From NCBI RefSeq assembly GCF_004125265.1, contig NZ_RDTE01000003.1, positions 992,001 through 1,056,000 of the forward strand: a DNA stretch of 64,000 nucleotides, given 5' to 3'. This document shows, piece after piece, positions 8,119 to 17,728 of the stretch (position 1 is its first letter; every line of letters starts with the position of its first letter). The position numbers and the translations under genes were made by a program. Under the pieces are notes generated by a model that saw nothing but the letters and a program-made list of their open reading frames with translations, was not told the DNA's origin and did no database searches. Source of the stretch: Streptomyces lydicus (lineage in GTDB: Bacteria; Actinomycetota; Actinomycetes; Streptomycetales; Streptomycetaceae).

Positions 8119-10323
8119 TCAGTCGCTGAACTTCTCGCCCTTCTCGGCCTTTTCGACCAGCAGCGCGGACGGCGCGAACCGGTCTCCGTAGGCCGCCTGC
8201 AGCTCGCGGGCGCGGGCCACGAAGCCGGGCAGACCGACACGTTCCTCCTGCCCCGGGCCACCCTGGTAGCCGTTGATGTACTGGATCACGCCGCCGGTCC
8301 AGCCCGGGAAGCCGATCCCGAGGATGGAGCCGATGTTGGCGTCGGCGACGGAGGTGAGCACGCCCTCCTCGAAGCAGCGGACGGTGTCCAGGGCCTCGGA
8401 GAAGAGCATCCGCTCCTGCATGTCGAGGAACGGGACCGCGGTGTCCTTCTTGGTGAAGTGCTCGCGCAGGCCGGGCCACAGGCCGGCGCGCTTGCCGTCG
8501 TCCCCGTACTCGTAGAAGCCGGCGCCGGCGCTGCGGCCGGGGCGGCCGAACTCGTCGACCATCCGGTCGATCACGGCGTCGGCCGGGTGCGGCTGCCAGG
8601 TGCCGCCGGTCTCCTCGACGGCCCGCTTGGTCTCCTCTCGGATCTTGCGCGGCAGGGTGAGGGTCAGCTCGTCCATCAGGGACAGCACCTTGGCCGGGTA
8701 ACCGGCCTGGGCCGCCGCCTGCTCGACGGAAACCGGGTCGACGCCTTCGCCGATCATCGCCACGCCTTCGTTGATGAAGTGGCCGATGACACGGGAGGTG
8801 AAGAAGCCGCGTGAGTCGTTGACGACGATCGGGGTCTTCTTGATCTGGCGGACCAGGTCGAAGGCGCGGGCCAGCGCCTCGTCGCCGGTCCGCTCCCCCT
8901 TGATGATCTCCACCAGCGGCATCTTGTCGACCGGCGAGAAGAAGTGCAGCCCGATGAAGTCCTGGTCGCGCTCGACGCCTTCGGCCAGCAGCGTGATGGG
9001 CAGGGTGGAGGTGTTGGAGCACAGCAGCGCGTCGGGAGCGACGATGTGCTGGATCTCCTTGAACACCTTGCGCTTGAGCGCGACGTCCTCGAAGACCGCC
9101 TCGATGACGGCGTCACAGCCCGCGAGGTCCGCCGGCTCGGCGGTGGGCGTGATGCGCGCCAGGAGCTCGTCGCGCTTCTGCTCGGTCGTACGGCCCCGGG
9201 AAAGCGCCTTGGCGAGCAGCCCCTCCGCGTACGCCTTGCCCTTCTGCGCCGCCTCCGGGGTGATGTCCTTGAGGACGACCTGCATCCCGGCCCTGGCGCA
9301 GGAGTAGGCGATGCCCGCGCCCATCATCCCGGCGCCGAGGACCGCGACCTTCTCGACCTTGCGGGGCGCGATGTCCTTGGGCCGGTTGGCGCCGGAGTTG
9401 ACGGCCTGCAGGTCGAAGAAGAACGCCTGGATCATGTTCTTGGAGATCTGGCCGGTCACCAGCTCGACGAAGTAGCGCGCCTCGATGGTCTGCGCGGTCT
9501 CGAAGTCGACCTGGGAGCCCTCCACCGCCGCGGCGAGGATGTTGCGCGGGGCGGGGTAGGGGGCGCCGTTCAGCTGCTTCTTGAGGTTGGCGGGGAACGC
9601 CGGGAGGTTGGCCGCGAACTTCGGCTGGGCGGGGGTTCCGCCCGGGATGCGGTAGCCCTTGACGTCCCAGGGCTGCTGGGACTCGGGGTGCTCGTCGATG
9701 AAGGTGCGGGCCTTGGCCAGCAGCTCCTCGGGGGTGGTCGCGACCTCGTGGATCAGCCCGGCGTCCTTGGCGCGGGTGGCGTTGTACTGGGTGCCCTGGA
9801 GCAGCACCTTCAGCAGCGCGTCGGCGATGCCGAGCAGCCGGACCGTACGGGTGACGCCGCCGGCGGCGGGCAGCAGGCCGAGAGTGACCTCGGGCAGGCC
9901 GATCTTGGTGCCGGGGGTGTCGAGGGCGATGCGGTGGTGGCAGGCGAGCGCGATCTCGTAACCGCCGCCCAGCGCCGCGCCGTTGACCGCGGCGACGACG
10001 GGTTTGCCCAGGGTCTCGATACGGCGCAGGTCGCGCTTGATGCCGTTGCCCGACTCGAAGGCCTGCTGGGCCTTGTCGGGGGTGACGGCGATCAGGTCGC
10101 GCAGGTCGCCGCCGGCGAAGAAGGTCTTCTTGGCGGAGGTGAAGATGATGCCGCGGATGCTGTCCTTCTCGGCCTCCAGGCGGTCGGCGACCGCGGTGAG
10201 AGAGGCCTTGAAGGCGTTGTTCATGGTGTTGGCGGACTGGTCCGGGTCGTCCAGGACCAGGGTGACGATGCCGGTCTCGTCCTGTTCCCAGCGAATGGTC
10301 GACACAGCAGCGGATTCACTCAT
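8119..10323 (-). CDS. fadB: Fatty-acid oxidation complex alpha subunit: enoyl-CoA hydratase / 3-hydroxyacyl-CoA dehydrogenase
   Basis: The 734 aa protein has the usual two-enzyme order. The N-terminal crotonase domain (about 1-190) carries AAVNGAALGGGYEIALA, which shapes the oxyanion hole. A Rossmann NAD-binding domain begins near residue 328 with VAVLGAGMMGAGIAY, followed by the C-terminal 3-hydroxyacyl-CoA dehydrogenase domain with NDSRGFFTSRV. It hydrates trans-2-enoyl-CoA and oxidises the resulting L-3-hydroxyacyl-CoA. Length matches the family. It follows the thiolase gene by 31 bases and is the last gene of that pair. The start ATG is preceded by ACGGAG. Confidence 0.95.
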   Translation of the reverse strand: MSESAAVSTIRWEQDETGIVTLVLDDPDQSANTMNNAFKASLTAVADRLEAEKDSIRGIIFTSAKKTFFAGGDLRDLIAVTPDKAQQAFESGNGIKRDLRRIETLGKPVVAAVNGAALGGGYEIALACHHRIALDTPGTKIGLPEVTLGLLPAAGGVTRTVRLLGIADALLKVLLQGTQYNATRAKDAGLIHEVATTPEELLAKARTFIDEHPESQQPWDVKGYRIPGGTPAQPKFAANLPAFPANLKKQLNGAPYPAPRNILAAAVEGSQVDFETAQTIEARYFVELVTGQISKNMIQAFFFDLQAVNSGANRPKDIAPRKVEKVAVLGAGMMGAGIAYSCARAGMQVVLKDITPEAAQKGKAYAEGLLAKALSRGRTTEQKRDELLARITPTAEPADLAGCDAVIEAVFEDVALKRKVFKEIQHIVAPDALLCSNTSTLPITLLAEGVERDQDFIGLHFFSPVDKMPLVEIIKGERTGDEALARAFDLVRQIKKTPIVVNDSRGFFTSRVIGHFINEGVAMIGEGVDPVSVEQAAAQAGYPAKVLSLMDELTLTLPRKIREETKRAVEETGGTWQPHPADAVIDRMVDEFGRPGRSAGAGFYEYGDDGKRAGLWPGLREHFTKKDTAVPFLDMQERMLFSEALDTVRCFEEGVLTSVADANIGSILGIGFPGWTGGVIQYINGYQGGPGQEERVGLPGFVARARELQAAYGDRFAPSALLVEKAEKGEKFSD

Positions 10324-10354
10324 GGTGCGTACTCCGTAGTGGGTGGGACGAGGG

Positions 10355-11569
10355 TCAGAGGCGCTCGATGACGGTGGCGATGCCCATACCGCCGCCGACG
10401 CAGAGGGTGGCCAGGCCGTAGCGCTTGTCCTGCCGCTCCAGCTCGTCGATCAGGGTGCCGAGGATCATCGCGCCGGTGGCGCCGAGGGGGTGGCCCAGGG
10501 CGATGGCGCCGCCGTTGACATTGACCTTGTCCAGGCTGAGGCCCATGTCCTTCACGAAGCGCAGCACGACGGCGGCGAAGGCCTCGTTGATCTCGACCAG
10601 GTCGATGTCGTCGATGGTCAGCCCGGCCTTGGCGAGGGCCTTGCGGCTGGCGGGCGCGGGGCCGGTGAGCATGATCGTCGGCTCGGAGCCGGAGACCGCG
10701 GCGGAGAGGATACGGGCCCGGGGGGTCAGGCCGTAGCGCTCGCCGACCTCCTTGGAGCCGATGGCGACGAGCGCCGCGCCGTCCACGATGCCGGAGGAGT
10801 TGCCGGCGTGGTGGACGTGGTCGATCTTCTCGACCCAGTGGTACTTCTGCAGGGCGACCGCGTCGAAGCCGCCGGCGTCACCGATGGTGGCGAAGGACGG
10901 CTTGAGGCCGCCCAGGGAGTCGGCGGTGGTGCCGGGGCGCATGTGCTCGTCGTGGTCGAGGACGACCAGGCCGTTGCGGTCGCGCACCGGGACGACGGAG
11001 CGGTCGAACCGGCCGTCCTTCCAGGCCTCGGCCGCGCGCTCCTGGGAGAGCGCGGCGAACTCGTCGACATCCCGGCGGGTGTAGCCCTCGATCGTGGCGA
11101 TCAGGTCGGCGCCGATGCCCTGCGGGACGAAGCCGGTGTCGAAGTTGGTCATCGGGTCGGCGAACCAGGCGCCGCCGTCGGAGGCCATCGGGACCCGCGA
11201 CATGGACTCGACGCCGCCCGCCAGGACCAGGTCCTCCCATCCGGAACGCACCTTGGCGGCGGCCATGTTGACGGCCTCCAGACCTGAGGCACAGAAGCGG
11301 TTCTCCTGGACGCCGGCCACGGTGTCGGGCAGCCCGGCGGCGATCGCCGCGATCCGGGCGATGTCGGAGCCCTGGTCGCCGACCGGTCCGACGACGCCGA
11401 GCACGATGTCGTCGACAGCCGCCGGGTCCAGCCCGGGGAAGCGGCGGCGCACTTCATGGATCAGACCGACGACCAGGTCGATCGGCTTGGTGCCGTGCAG
11501 TGCGCCATTGGCCTTGCCGCGGCCGCGCGGGGTGCGGATCGCGTCGTATACGTACGCTTCGGTACTCAA
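10355..11569 (-). CDS. fadA: Acetyl-CoA C-acyltransferase (thiolase)
   Basis: The 404 aa protein completes beta-oxidation by thiolytic release of acetyl-CoA. It contains the active-site cysteine in [13 protein letters not shown] near residue 92, the [15 protein letters not shown] histidine motif near residue 355 and the final CVGGGMG cysteine loop. The frame opens with TTG at 11569, preceded by GAAAGG about nine bases upstream. No in-frame ATG or GTG gives a complete N-terminus, so a TTG start is the best choice. It is followed by fadB at 31 bases and preceded by the acyl-CoA dehydrogenase gene at 66 bases, consistent with one operon. Confidence 0.95.
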   Translation of the reverse strand: MSTEAYVYDAIRTPRGRGKANGALHGTKPIDLVVGLIHEVRRRFPGLDPAAVDDIVLGVVGPVGDQGSDIARIAAIAAGLPDTVAGVQENRFCASGLEAVNMAAAKVRSGWEDLVLAGGVESMSRVPMASDGGAWFADPMTNFDTGFVPQGIGADLIATIEGYTRRDVDEFAALSQERAAEAWKDGRFDRSVVPVRDRNGLVVLDHDEHMRPGTTADSLGGLKPSFATIGDAGGFDAVALQKYHWVEKIDHVHHAGNSSGIVDGAALVAIGSKEVGERYGLTPRARILSAAVSGSEPTIMLTGPAPASRKALAKAGLTIDDIDLVEINEAFAAVVLRFVKDMGLSLDKVNVNGGAIALGHPLGATGAMILGTLIDELERQDKRYGLATLCVGGGMGIATVIERL

Positions 11570-11635
11570 GTCAACAAGCCTTTCGCATGAGGGTGGAGGC
11601 AGGGGCAGCGGGTGGGGACCGGGGCCGGTCCGCGG

Positions 11636-12790
11636 TCAGCCGAGCAGGGAGCGTCCGATGATCTCCTTCATGATCTCGGTGGTCCCTCCGTAGATCGTCT
11701 GGATACGGCCGTCGGTGAAGGCCTTGGCCACGCGGTATTCCGCCATATAGCCGTAGCCGCCATGGAGTTGCAGACAGCGGTCGGCGACGCGCTTTTGCAG
11801 TTCGGTGGCCCACCACTTGGCCATCGAGGCGTGCACCGCGTCCAGTTCGCCGGCGGAGTGGTCGGCGATACAGCGGTCGAGGAACGCCCGGGTGACGGCG
11901 CATTCGGTGGCCATCTCGGCTATCTCGAAGCGGATGTGCTGGAGCTTGGCCAGCGGCCTTCCGAAGGCCTCGCGCTCCTTGACGTACTCGCTGGTGATCT
12001 CCAGTAGGTGTTCGGCACCGGCGACAGCGGCGACGGCGATGCCCATCCGCTCCTGGGCGAGATGGGTCATCAGATGAACGAAGGCGCCGTTCAGCGTGCC
12101 GAGCAGGTTCCCCTTGGGAACGCGGACGTCGTGGAAGAACAGCTCGGCGGTGTCCTGGGACTTCTGCCCGATCTTGTCGAGGTTGCGGCCACGCTCGAAG
12201 CCCGCCATGCCCCGCTCGACGACCAGCAGGCTCAGGCCGTGCGCCCCGCCTTCCGGCGTCGTTTTGGCCACGACGATGACCAGGTCGGCGAGGATGCCGT
12301 TGGAGATGAAGGTCTTGGACCCGTTGAGGATCCAGTGGTCGCCCGCGTCCTCGGCATGGGTGCGGATGCCCTGCAGGTCGGAGCCCGCGCCGGGCTCGGT
12401 CATCGCGATGGCGGTGACGATCTCGCCACTGCAGAAGCCGGGCAGCCAGCGGCGCTTCTGCTCCTCGGTGCCCAGCGTCGTCAGGTAGGGGCCGATGATG
12501 TCGTTGTGCAGGCCCACGGCCAGCCCGGACGCGCCCACCCGGGTGAATTCCTCGGCCAGCACCGCGCTGTAGCGGAAGTCGTGCTGTCCGCCCCCGCCGT
12601 ACTCCTCGGGAACCGCCAGGCCCAGGAGTCCCTGCTTGCCGGCCGCCCGCCAGGCGTCCCGGCTGACGATGCCGTCCTTCTCCCACTGCTCGTAGTACGG
12701 CGTCACTTCCCTGGCGAGGAAGGTCCGTACGACCTTGCGGAAGGCCTCGTGGTCCTCGGTGAAGATCTGGCGCTTCATCTGCGCGGTCAT
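11636..12790 (-). CDS. Acyl-CoA dehydrogenase
   Basis: The 384 aa flavoprotein catalyses the first, FAD-dependent step of acyl-CoA beta-oxidation. It shows the AMTEPGAGSDLQGI signature, a GSKTFISNG stretch that contacts flavin, QLHGGYGYMAEY, and the C-terminal IYGGTTEIMKEIIGRSL helix. The catalytic base is expected at the glutamate or position equivalent to IYGGTTEI of long-chain-type enzymes. The frame is open far upstream, but the ATG at 12790 begins a normal N-terminus (MTAQMKRQIF). The gene lies upstream of fadA and fadB in the same direction. Confidence 0.93.
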   Translation of the reverse strand: MTAQMKRQIFTEDHEAFRKVVRTFLAREVTPYYEQWEKDGIVSRDAWRAAGKQGLLGLAVPEEYGGGGQHDFRYSAVLAEEFTRVGASGLAVGLHNDIIGPYLTTLGTEEQKRRWLPGFCSGEIVTAIAMTEPGAGSDLQGIRTHAEDAGDHWILNGSKTFISNGILADLVIVVAKTTPEGGAHGLSLLVVERGMAGFERGRNLDKIGQKSQDTAELFFHDVRVPKGNLLGTLNGAFVHLMTHLAQERMGIAVAAVAGAEHLLEITSEYVKEREAFGRPLAKLQHIRFEIAEMATECAVTRAFLDRCIADHSAGELDAVHASMAKWWATELQKRVADRCLQLHGGYGYMAEYRVAKAFTDGRIQTIYGGTTEIMKEIIGRSLLG

Positions 12791-12989
12791 GCTGCGGGCC
12801 CTCCTCGGAGCCGGTTCCTGACGGTGTCGGACGGCGTGGTGCGCGGCCGCCCCACGGGATGGCGCCGGACGACGCCCATGGCGGGCCGCCCGCCCCACAT
12901 GTCGCCGGCCCTCCCCAGGGGGAAGGCCGCGGCCTCTTCGGCAGCCGGACACGGGCCGGCCGCGTACGGGAGCGTGCTGGCGGGTGCCA

Positions 12990-14174
12990 TCAGCCGGCCG
13001 TGTCCTGCTGCCCGGTACGGACCGGGCCGCCGGGCGGGTCGGCGGCGACGCGCGGGGCGAGGAGGCCGGGGACCTGCCAGTCACGGGCGATCTCCACGAC
13101 GTCGGCGCCGGGCTGCGCAGGGGGTGTGCGTACCGCGCCCGGAGTGCGCGAGAAGCGCGGCGCGGGCGCGGGCTGGGTGAGTCCACCGTGCTCGACGAAG
13201 GTGCCGCGGGCGGCGAGATGCGGGTGCTGCGGGGCCTCGCGCAGGGAGAGCACCGGCGCCACACAGGCGTCGGACCCCGCGAAGACCGCCGTCCATTCCT
13301 CGCGGGTACGCGTCTTGAAGCGGGCGGCGATGGTGGTGCGCAGCTCGCCCCAGGCGGTGAGGTCGTCGCGGCTGGGCGCCTCCTCTTCGATGCCCAGCAG
13401 CCGGATGAAGGTGCCGTAGAACCGCGCCTCCAGCGCGCCCACCGCCATATGGCCGCCGTCGGCGGTCTCGTAGGTGCCGTAGAAGGGTGCCCCGCCGTCG
13501 AGCAGATTCGCACCGCGCCGGTCCTGCCAGCCGCCGGCCGCCAGCATGCCGTGGATCATCGCCGTCAGGTGGGCCGTGCCGTCGACGATGGCGGCGTCGA
13601 CGACCTGGCCCGTGCCGCCCTCGGTGCGGGCGTGCTGGAGGGCGGCGAGGACGCCGATGACGAGGTAGAGGGAGCCGCCTGCGTAGTCACCGAGGAGATT
13701 GGCGGGGATCGCGGGCGGGCCGTCGGACGGGCCGATCATGCCCAGGGCGCCCGTAATGGCGATATAGCCGATGTCGTGTCCGGCCGTGTCGGCGAGCGGG
13801 CCCTGCTGTCCCCAGCCCGTCATCCGGCCGTAGACCAGCCGGGGGTTGCGCGCCAGGCACTCCTCGGGCCCCACTCCCAGCCGCTCGGCCACGCCCGGGC
13901 GGTACCCCTCGATCAGCACATCGGCGCGTGCGGCCAGTTCGAGCACCTGCGCCACCCCTTCGGGGCTCTTCAGGTCCACCAGCACGGAGCGCTTGTTGCG
14001 GTTGGTGACGTCATGGGCCGGATCGACGCCCAGCCCCGGGCCTCCTGGCCGGTCGGCGCGGACGACATCCGCGCCGAGGTCGGCCAGGAGCATGGCGGCG
14101 AACGGACCGGGGCCGATGCCCGCGAGTTCGACCACCCGCACCCCGCTCAGCGGGCCGTTCCCTGACTCCGTCAT
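12990..14174 (-). CDS. CaiB/BaiF family CoA transferase (alpha-methylacyl-CoA racemase type)
   Basis: This 394 aa class III CoA-transferase-family protein begins with SGVRVVELAGIGPGPFAAMLLADLGADVVRADRP, typical of alpha-methylacyl-CoA racemase. It also carries NRNKRSVLVDLKSPEG, and GHDIGYIAITGAL with a histidine-aspartate-like pair expected in racemases. Racemases of this group epimerise 2-methylacyl-CoAs so that branched acids can enter beta-oxidation, which fits the downstream neighbours. A 200-base gap separates it from the acyl-CoA dehydrogenase start, so they may be separate transcripts. ATG at 14174 has a GGGGC box upstream. Confidence 0.88.
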   Translation of the reverse strand: MTESGNGPLSGVRVVELAGIGPGPFAAMLLADLGADVVRADRPGGPGLGVDPAHDVTNRNKRSVLVDLKSPEGVAQVLELAARADVLIEGYRPGVAERLGVGPEECLARNPRLVYGRMTGWGQQGPLADTAGHDIGYIAITGALGMIGPSDGPPAIPANLLGDYAGGSLYLVIGVLAALQHARTEGGTGQVVDAAIVDGTAHLTAMIHGMLAAGGWQDRRGANLLDGGAPFYGTYETADGGHMAVGALEARFYGTFIRLLGIEEEAPSRDDLTAWGELRTTIAARFKTRTREEWTAVFAGSDACVAPVLSLREAPQHPHLAARGTFVEHGGLTQPAPAPRFSRTPGAVRTPPAQPGADVVEIARDWQVPGLLAPRVAADPPGGPVRTGQQDTAG

Positions 14175-14200
14175 CGCGCCCCATGCCCCTTCGCCTGTGA

Positions 14201-14228
14201 CACTTCTGATGTAACACTTGCGATGTTA
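14201..14228. promoter_or_regulatory. Palindromic/direct-repeat operator candidate upstream of the CoA-transferase gene
   Basis: The segment contains two related direct repeats (GACACTTCTGATGT and AACACTTGCGATGT), and the second forms an inverted repeat TAACA-N7-TGTTA at 14212-14228. It sits 27-54 bases before the racemase-like start codon in a relatively AT-rich stretch. It is a plausible binding site for the MerR regulator or another lipid-responsive factor. Confidence 0.4.
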
Positions 14229-14279
14229 AGAACGTGTTCCACTTTCCACAAGACCCCCGTGCCAGGTGGCACCAGCCAC

Positions 14280-14326
14280 AAGGCCCGCGCCGGCGATGCT
14301 CAACTGCCATCGCCGTCGCGGGCCTT
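14280..14326 (-). terminator. Terminator of MmcQ-like gene
   Basis: A 19-bp inverted repeat with one mismatch (14280-14298 against 14308-14326; AAGGCCCGCG is the outer arm) lies just downstream of the MmcQ-like stop codon on the minus strand. No long T-run follows. Confidence 0.65.
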
Positions 14327-14350
14327 CGCGCGCCTGCTGCCGCTGCGTCG

Positions 14351-14731
14351 CTATCCCCCGTCGAGCTCGGCGATGAGCTTTTTGGGGGCTATGACGCGAT
14401 ACGACTCCTCCGCCCAGTCGCACAGCAGATCGGCCGGCGGAGCGCCCGGCTCCGCCAGCGGGACCCGCACCCATCCGGACCTGCCCAGGCCGTAGCCCGC
14501 GGGCTGGGCGCCGGGCAGGGTCAGGGCATGGGCGTGCGCTGCGGGATCCTTCAGTTTCAGCGTGACCCCGTGCGGGCGGTCGCCGCCATCGATGCCGAGG
14601 AAGACGAAGACCTTCTTGTTGACCTTGATGACGCTCTCGCCCCAGGGGAACTCCTCCACGGTCCCCGGAAGGCCGAGCGCGAACGCGCGCACCCGCTCCC
14701 GTACCGCCGCCGGACCCGCCGCCTTCGCCAT
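14351..14731 (-). CDS. MmcQ/YjbR family DNA-binding protein
   Basis: The 126 aa product matches the MmcQ/YjbR (CyaY-like fold) family: an N-terminal helix, then GTVEEFPWGESVIKV, KVFVFLG, and an RVPLAEPGAPPADLLCDWAEESYRVIAPKK end. Family members are small, single-domain and assumed to bind DNA, with no established pathway. The ATG at 14731 is preceded by GGAGG five bases upstream. The frame continues open further upstream but the extra sequence is arginine-rich and unlike a protein domain. It is divergent from the reductase-like gene at 15120. Confidence 0.85.
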   Translation of the reverse strand: MAKAAGPAAVRERVRAFALGLPGTVEEFPWGESVIKVNKKVFVFLGIDGGDRPHGVTLKLKDPAAHAHALTLPGAQPAGYGLGRSGWVRVPLAEPGAPPADLLCDWAEESYRVIAPKKLIAELDGG

Positions 14732-15119
14732 GCGCTCCTCCACATCCGTCCCCCGTACGGCACCGCTCGCGCCGCCGCCCGGCGCCACGCTCGTCACGCG
14801 CGGGCCGCCCAACGCATTCCACGCTAACGGCGACCACTGACAACGGCCCGCGGAGCGCCGGACGCCGGGCCGACCGAGGGACAACCGCCGTCGTGTCCGC
14901 CCCGCAACTCGCCACCGCGCTGTTCGACTCCCACGCGCTTGGGGCACGGACTCCCCCGCCCGCGGCGGAGCCCCGCGGCACCGCGTCCGGCGGCACCTCC
15001 CCGGGAGGGGAACGGCCAGGACTGCGGCCGGGCGCGTACGTTGACGGGGCACGGTGACTGCCTAATGTCCGGGCTCCGTGCCCAGTGGGCGGTCGAGGGG
15101 ACGCACGAGAGGACGCGCG

Positions 15120-16307
15120 ATGCGACGGCAGGACACCTCCGGACGGGACCATGATCTCGTCCTCTACGGCGCGACCGGCTTCGCGGGCTCCCTCACCGCC
15201 ACCTACCTGGCCGCGCATGCTCCCCAGGGCTGCCGCTGGGCGCTGGCCGGGCGCAACACCGCGAAACTGGAGCGGCTGCGCGACCGGCTGACAGCGATCA
15301 ACCCAGACTGTGCCGACCTGCCGCTGCTGCGGGCCGACAGCGGCGATCCCCACGCGCTGCGCGCCCTCGCCGCTGGTACCAAAGTGCTGGTGACGACTGT
15401 CGGGCCGTATCTGCTCCACGGTGAGCCGCTGGTCGCCGCATGCGCCGCGGCAGGCACCGACTATGTCGATCTGACCGGTGAGCCGGAGTTCATCGACCGG
15501 ATGTATGTGCGTCACGATGCGACGGCCCGCGCCTCCGGGGCGCGCCTGGTGCACGCCTGCGGATTCGACTCCGTCCCGCACGATCTGGGGGTGCTCTTCA
15601 CGGTGGGGCTCCTCCCCGAAGGCGTCCCCGTGCGCATCGACGGCTTCGTACGGACCAACGCCACCTTTTCCGGCGGCACTCTGGCCTCGGCACTGACCGC
15701 CGCATCGCGTCCGGTCGCCATGGCACAGGCCGCCCGCGAGCGGCAGCGGGCGGAGCCGCGACCGGCCGGCCGTACGGTGCGGGCACCCTTCGGGCCACCG
15801 CTCCGGAGCGATGAAACGCGCACCTGGGGCGTGCCGTTGCCGACCCTCGATCCTCAGGTCATCGCCCGCTCCGCCGCCGCGCTGGACCGTTACGGGCCCG
15901 ACTTCCGCTACCGCCACTACGCAGGCGTACGACGGCTGCCGGTCGCCGTCGGCGGAGTGATGGGGGTGGGAGCCCTGTGCGCAGTCGCCCAGGTTCCCGC
16001 CGCGCGGCGCTGGCTGTCGCGGCGCCTGGAGCCGGGTGAAGGGCCGGGCCCCGAGCGGCGCGCACGCAGCTGGTTCAGGGTCCGCTTCGTCGCCTCCGGC
16101 GGCGGCGAACGCCTGATCACCGAGGTCGCGGGCGGTGACCCCGGCTACGACGAGACGGCGAAGATGCTCGCCGAGTCGGCGCTCAGCCTGGCCTTCGACG
16201 ACCTGCCGGAGACCGCCGGGCAGGTGACGACCGCGGTTGCCATGGGGGACGCGCTGACGGCCCGCCTCCAGGATGCGGGCATCACGTTCCGCGTCGTCCA
16301 GGGGTAG
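15120..16307 (+). CDS. Saccharopine dehydrogenase-like protein (trans-acting enoyl reductase family)
   Basis: About 395 aa. The N-terminal NAD(P)-binding Rossmann fold reads HDLVLYGATGFAGSLTATYLA, followed by WALAGRNTAKLERL, LVTTVGPYLLHGEPLVAACAAAGTDYVDLTGE and VHACGFDSVPHDLGVL. This order is characteristic of the saccharopine-dehydrogenase-like/trans-acting enoyl reductase group, whose mycobacterial member Rv2953 acts in phthiocerol lipid synthesis. Here there is no adjacent polyketide synthase, so the substrate is unknown. ATG at 15120 is chosen because AGAGGA lies just upstream and the domain begins directly after it. Confidence 0.85.
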   Translation: MRRQDTSGRDHDLVLYGATGFAGSLTATYLAAHAPQGCRWALAGRNTAKLERLRDRLTAINPDCADLPLLRADSGDPHALRALAAGTKVLVTTVGPYLLHGEPLVAACAAAGTDYVDLTGEPEFIDRMYVRHDATARASGARLVHACGFDSVPHDLGVLFTVGLLPEGVPVRIDGFVRTNATFSGGTLASALTAASRPVAMAQAARERQRAEPRPAGRTVRAPFGPPLRSDETRTWGVPLPTLDPQVIARSAAALDRYGPDFRYRHYAGVRRLPVAVGGVMGVGALCAVAQVPAARRWLSRRLEPGEGPGPERRARSWFRVRFVASGGGERLITEVAGGDPGYDETAKMLAESALSLAFDDLPETAGQVTTAVAMGDALTARLQDAGITFRVVQG

Positions 16308-16331
16308 CCCGGCTCTCCTCGCCTCCCCCCG

Positions 16332-17036
16332 TCAGGCGTCGGCGAGCGCCCTCCGGCACAGCGCGTCCGCGGCCCGGGTCGTCTCGGGAAGCCGGTAACG
16401 CGCTGCCAGGTGGAGTGTTTGCGCACAGGCACGGTCGAGACCGACGCGATGCCCCACGGAGACGAAGACCGGCTTGACCCCCCTTTGGGTACGCAGCGCA
16501 CGTCCCACCTCCTCGGTCCCGTCCAGAAGCGGAGAGGTGGCGCCGCGGTCCGGTCCGGGAGGCGCGTAGCGGAAGGTGAAGGGGTTCTTGGCGACCCCGA
16601 TGGTGGGCAGCCCGGTCAGCACTCCCAGGTGGCTGGCGAGCCCGAAGCGGCGCGGGTGCGCCAGCCCGTAACCGTCGCAGACCACGAGGTCAGGGGTGCG
16701 GGTGAGACGGGCGAGGGCGTCGAGCACGGTGGGAATCTCACGGAACGCCAGCAGGCCGGGGACGTACGGGAAGGAGATCTGCCCGACGGCGGTCGCCTCG
16801 TCGACGACGGCGCACGTACGGGCGTCCAGCGCGACGGCGGCAGCGGCGACGACGTCACGTGCGTCGTCGTAGGCGACGTCCACCCCGACGACCGTGCCCT
16901 CGAACCCCGGTTCCGGACCGGGCTCATCGAGCCGTACGCAGGGCCGCAACCGGTCCTGGACGGCACGCGCCTGGTCTTCGTCGGCCGGCCAGTTCCGCAG
17001 TTCGTCGTCGCAGGAGAGCGTTCCGGGAGTGTCCAT
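16332..17036 (-). CDS. nfi: Endonuclease V (deoxyinosine 3' endonuclease)
   Basis: About 234 aa with the endonuclease V pattern. VVGVDVAYD supplies the first catalytic aspartate, FPYVPGLLAFREIP is the wedge/PYIP region that separates strands at the lesion, and DGYGLAHPRRFGLASHLGVLTGLPTIGVAKNPF holds the remaining acidic and basic active-site residues. It nicks DNA (or inosine RNA) next to deaminated adenine. The ATG at 17036 is preferred, although two GTG codons upstream are also in frame. The stop lies 24 bases from the convergent reductase-like gene. Confidence 0.93.
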   Translation of the reverse strand: MDTPGTLSCDDELRNWPADEDQARAVQDRLRPCVRLDEPGPEPGFEGTVVGVDVAYDDARDVVAAAAVALDARTCAVVDEATAVGQISFPYVPGLLAFREIPTVLDALARLTRTPDLVVCDGYGLAHPRRFGLASHLGVLTGLPTIGVAKNPFTFRYAPPGPDRGATSPLLDGTEEVGRALRTQRGVKPVFVSVGHRVGLDRACAQTLHLAARYRLPETTRAADALCRRALADA

Positions 17037-17356
17037 GGTGACCACCACGCTACCGAACCGGTGAACGAGCCTCTGGCCAGGCCGGGATACCTGATCATGA
17101 TGCGTTGTCAGTGGCCCTCGGTACCTTGGTGAGCGTGAACCCGGACCCGCCCGTACGCTGCGGGCACACAGCTTCCACCCGGCGCTCGGCGCCCTGCCCC
17201 GGGAGATCGCGGCACTTCCGGGACCTGTACCCGCTACCCGCAGCGGAGACGGGCCCGCGGCGTGCGCCGCGCCCGCGGGGACACCTGCTGCGGCATCCGC
17301 CCTGGCCTGCGCATCCTCTTCCCGTCAGAAGCCGTACTTCCGCCTGATATCTCGTC
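17037..17356. other. Intergenic region without a recognisable gene
   Basis: About 320 bases between the endonuclease V start and the YciI-like gene. I see no open frame with a ribosome site, no RNA gene and no strong repeat; only the promoter element directly before 17369 stands out. Confidence 0.5.
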
Positions 17357-17362
17357 TATATT
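17357..17362 (+). promoter_or_regulatory. -10 element of a probable leaderless YciI-like transcript
   Basis: TATATT ends exactly 6 bases before the ATG at 17369 and no ribosome site precedes that ATG, so transcription probably starts at the initiation codon. Confidence 0.55.
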
Positions 17363-17368
17363 GCACCC

Positions 17369-17668
17369 ATGTTCGTACTGGAGCTGACCTACACCGCGCC
17401 CCTCGAACGCGTCGACGCCGTCCTTCAGGAGCACCGGGAGTGGCTGGAGAAGGAGTACGCCGCCGGGCACTTCCTCGCCGCCGGCCGCAAGATCCCGCGG
17501 GACGGGGGCGTGATTCTCGCCGCGGGGACGGACCGTGCGACCGTCGAGCGGATCGTGACCGAAGACCCGTTCGCCCTCGCCGGGGTGTGTGAGTACCGGA
17601 TCACGGAGTTCGCGGCGACGACGACCGCCCCTGCGCTGGAGCAGTACCGGGAACAACTGCCGTCCTGA
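17369..17668 (+). CDS. YciI-like protein
   Basis: The 99 aa product has the YciI ferredoxin-like fold signature: MFVLELTYTAPLERVDAVLQEHREWLEKEYAAG with the conserved His-Asp/Glu region, a GGVILAAGTDRATVERIVTEDPFALAGVCEYRITEF core and a short tail. YciI proteins bind small molecules and some act as dechlorinases or in aromatic catabolism, but most are uncharacterised. The gene is monocistronic, convergent with the sugar porter gene, and appears leaderless. Confidence 0.85.
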   Translation: MFVLELTYTAPLERVDAVLQEHREWLEKEYAAGHFLAAGRKIPRDGGVILAAGTDRATVERIVTEDPFALAGVCEYRITEFAATTTAPALEQYREQLPS

Positions 17669-17728
17669 GCGCCCGAGGGAGGAACAGTTGCCCCGTCCCG
17701 TCAGCCGGGCAACCGCCCCTCCCCGGTA

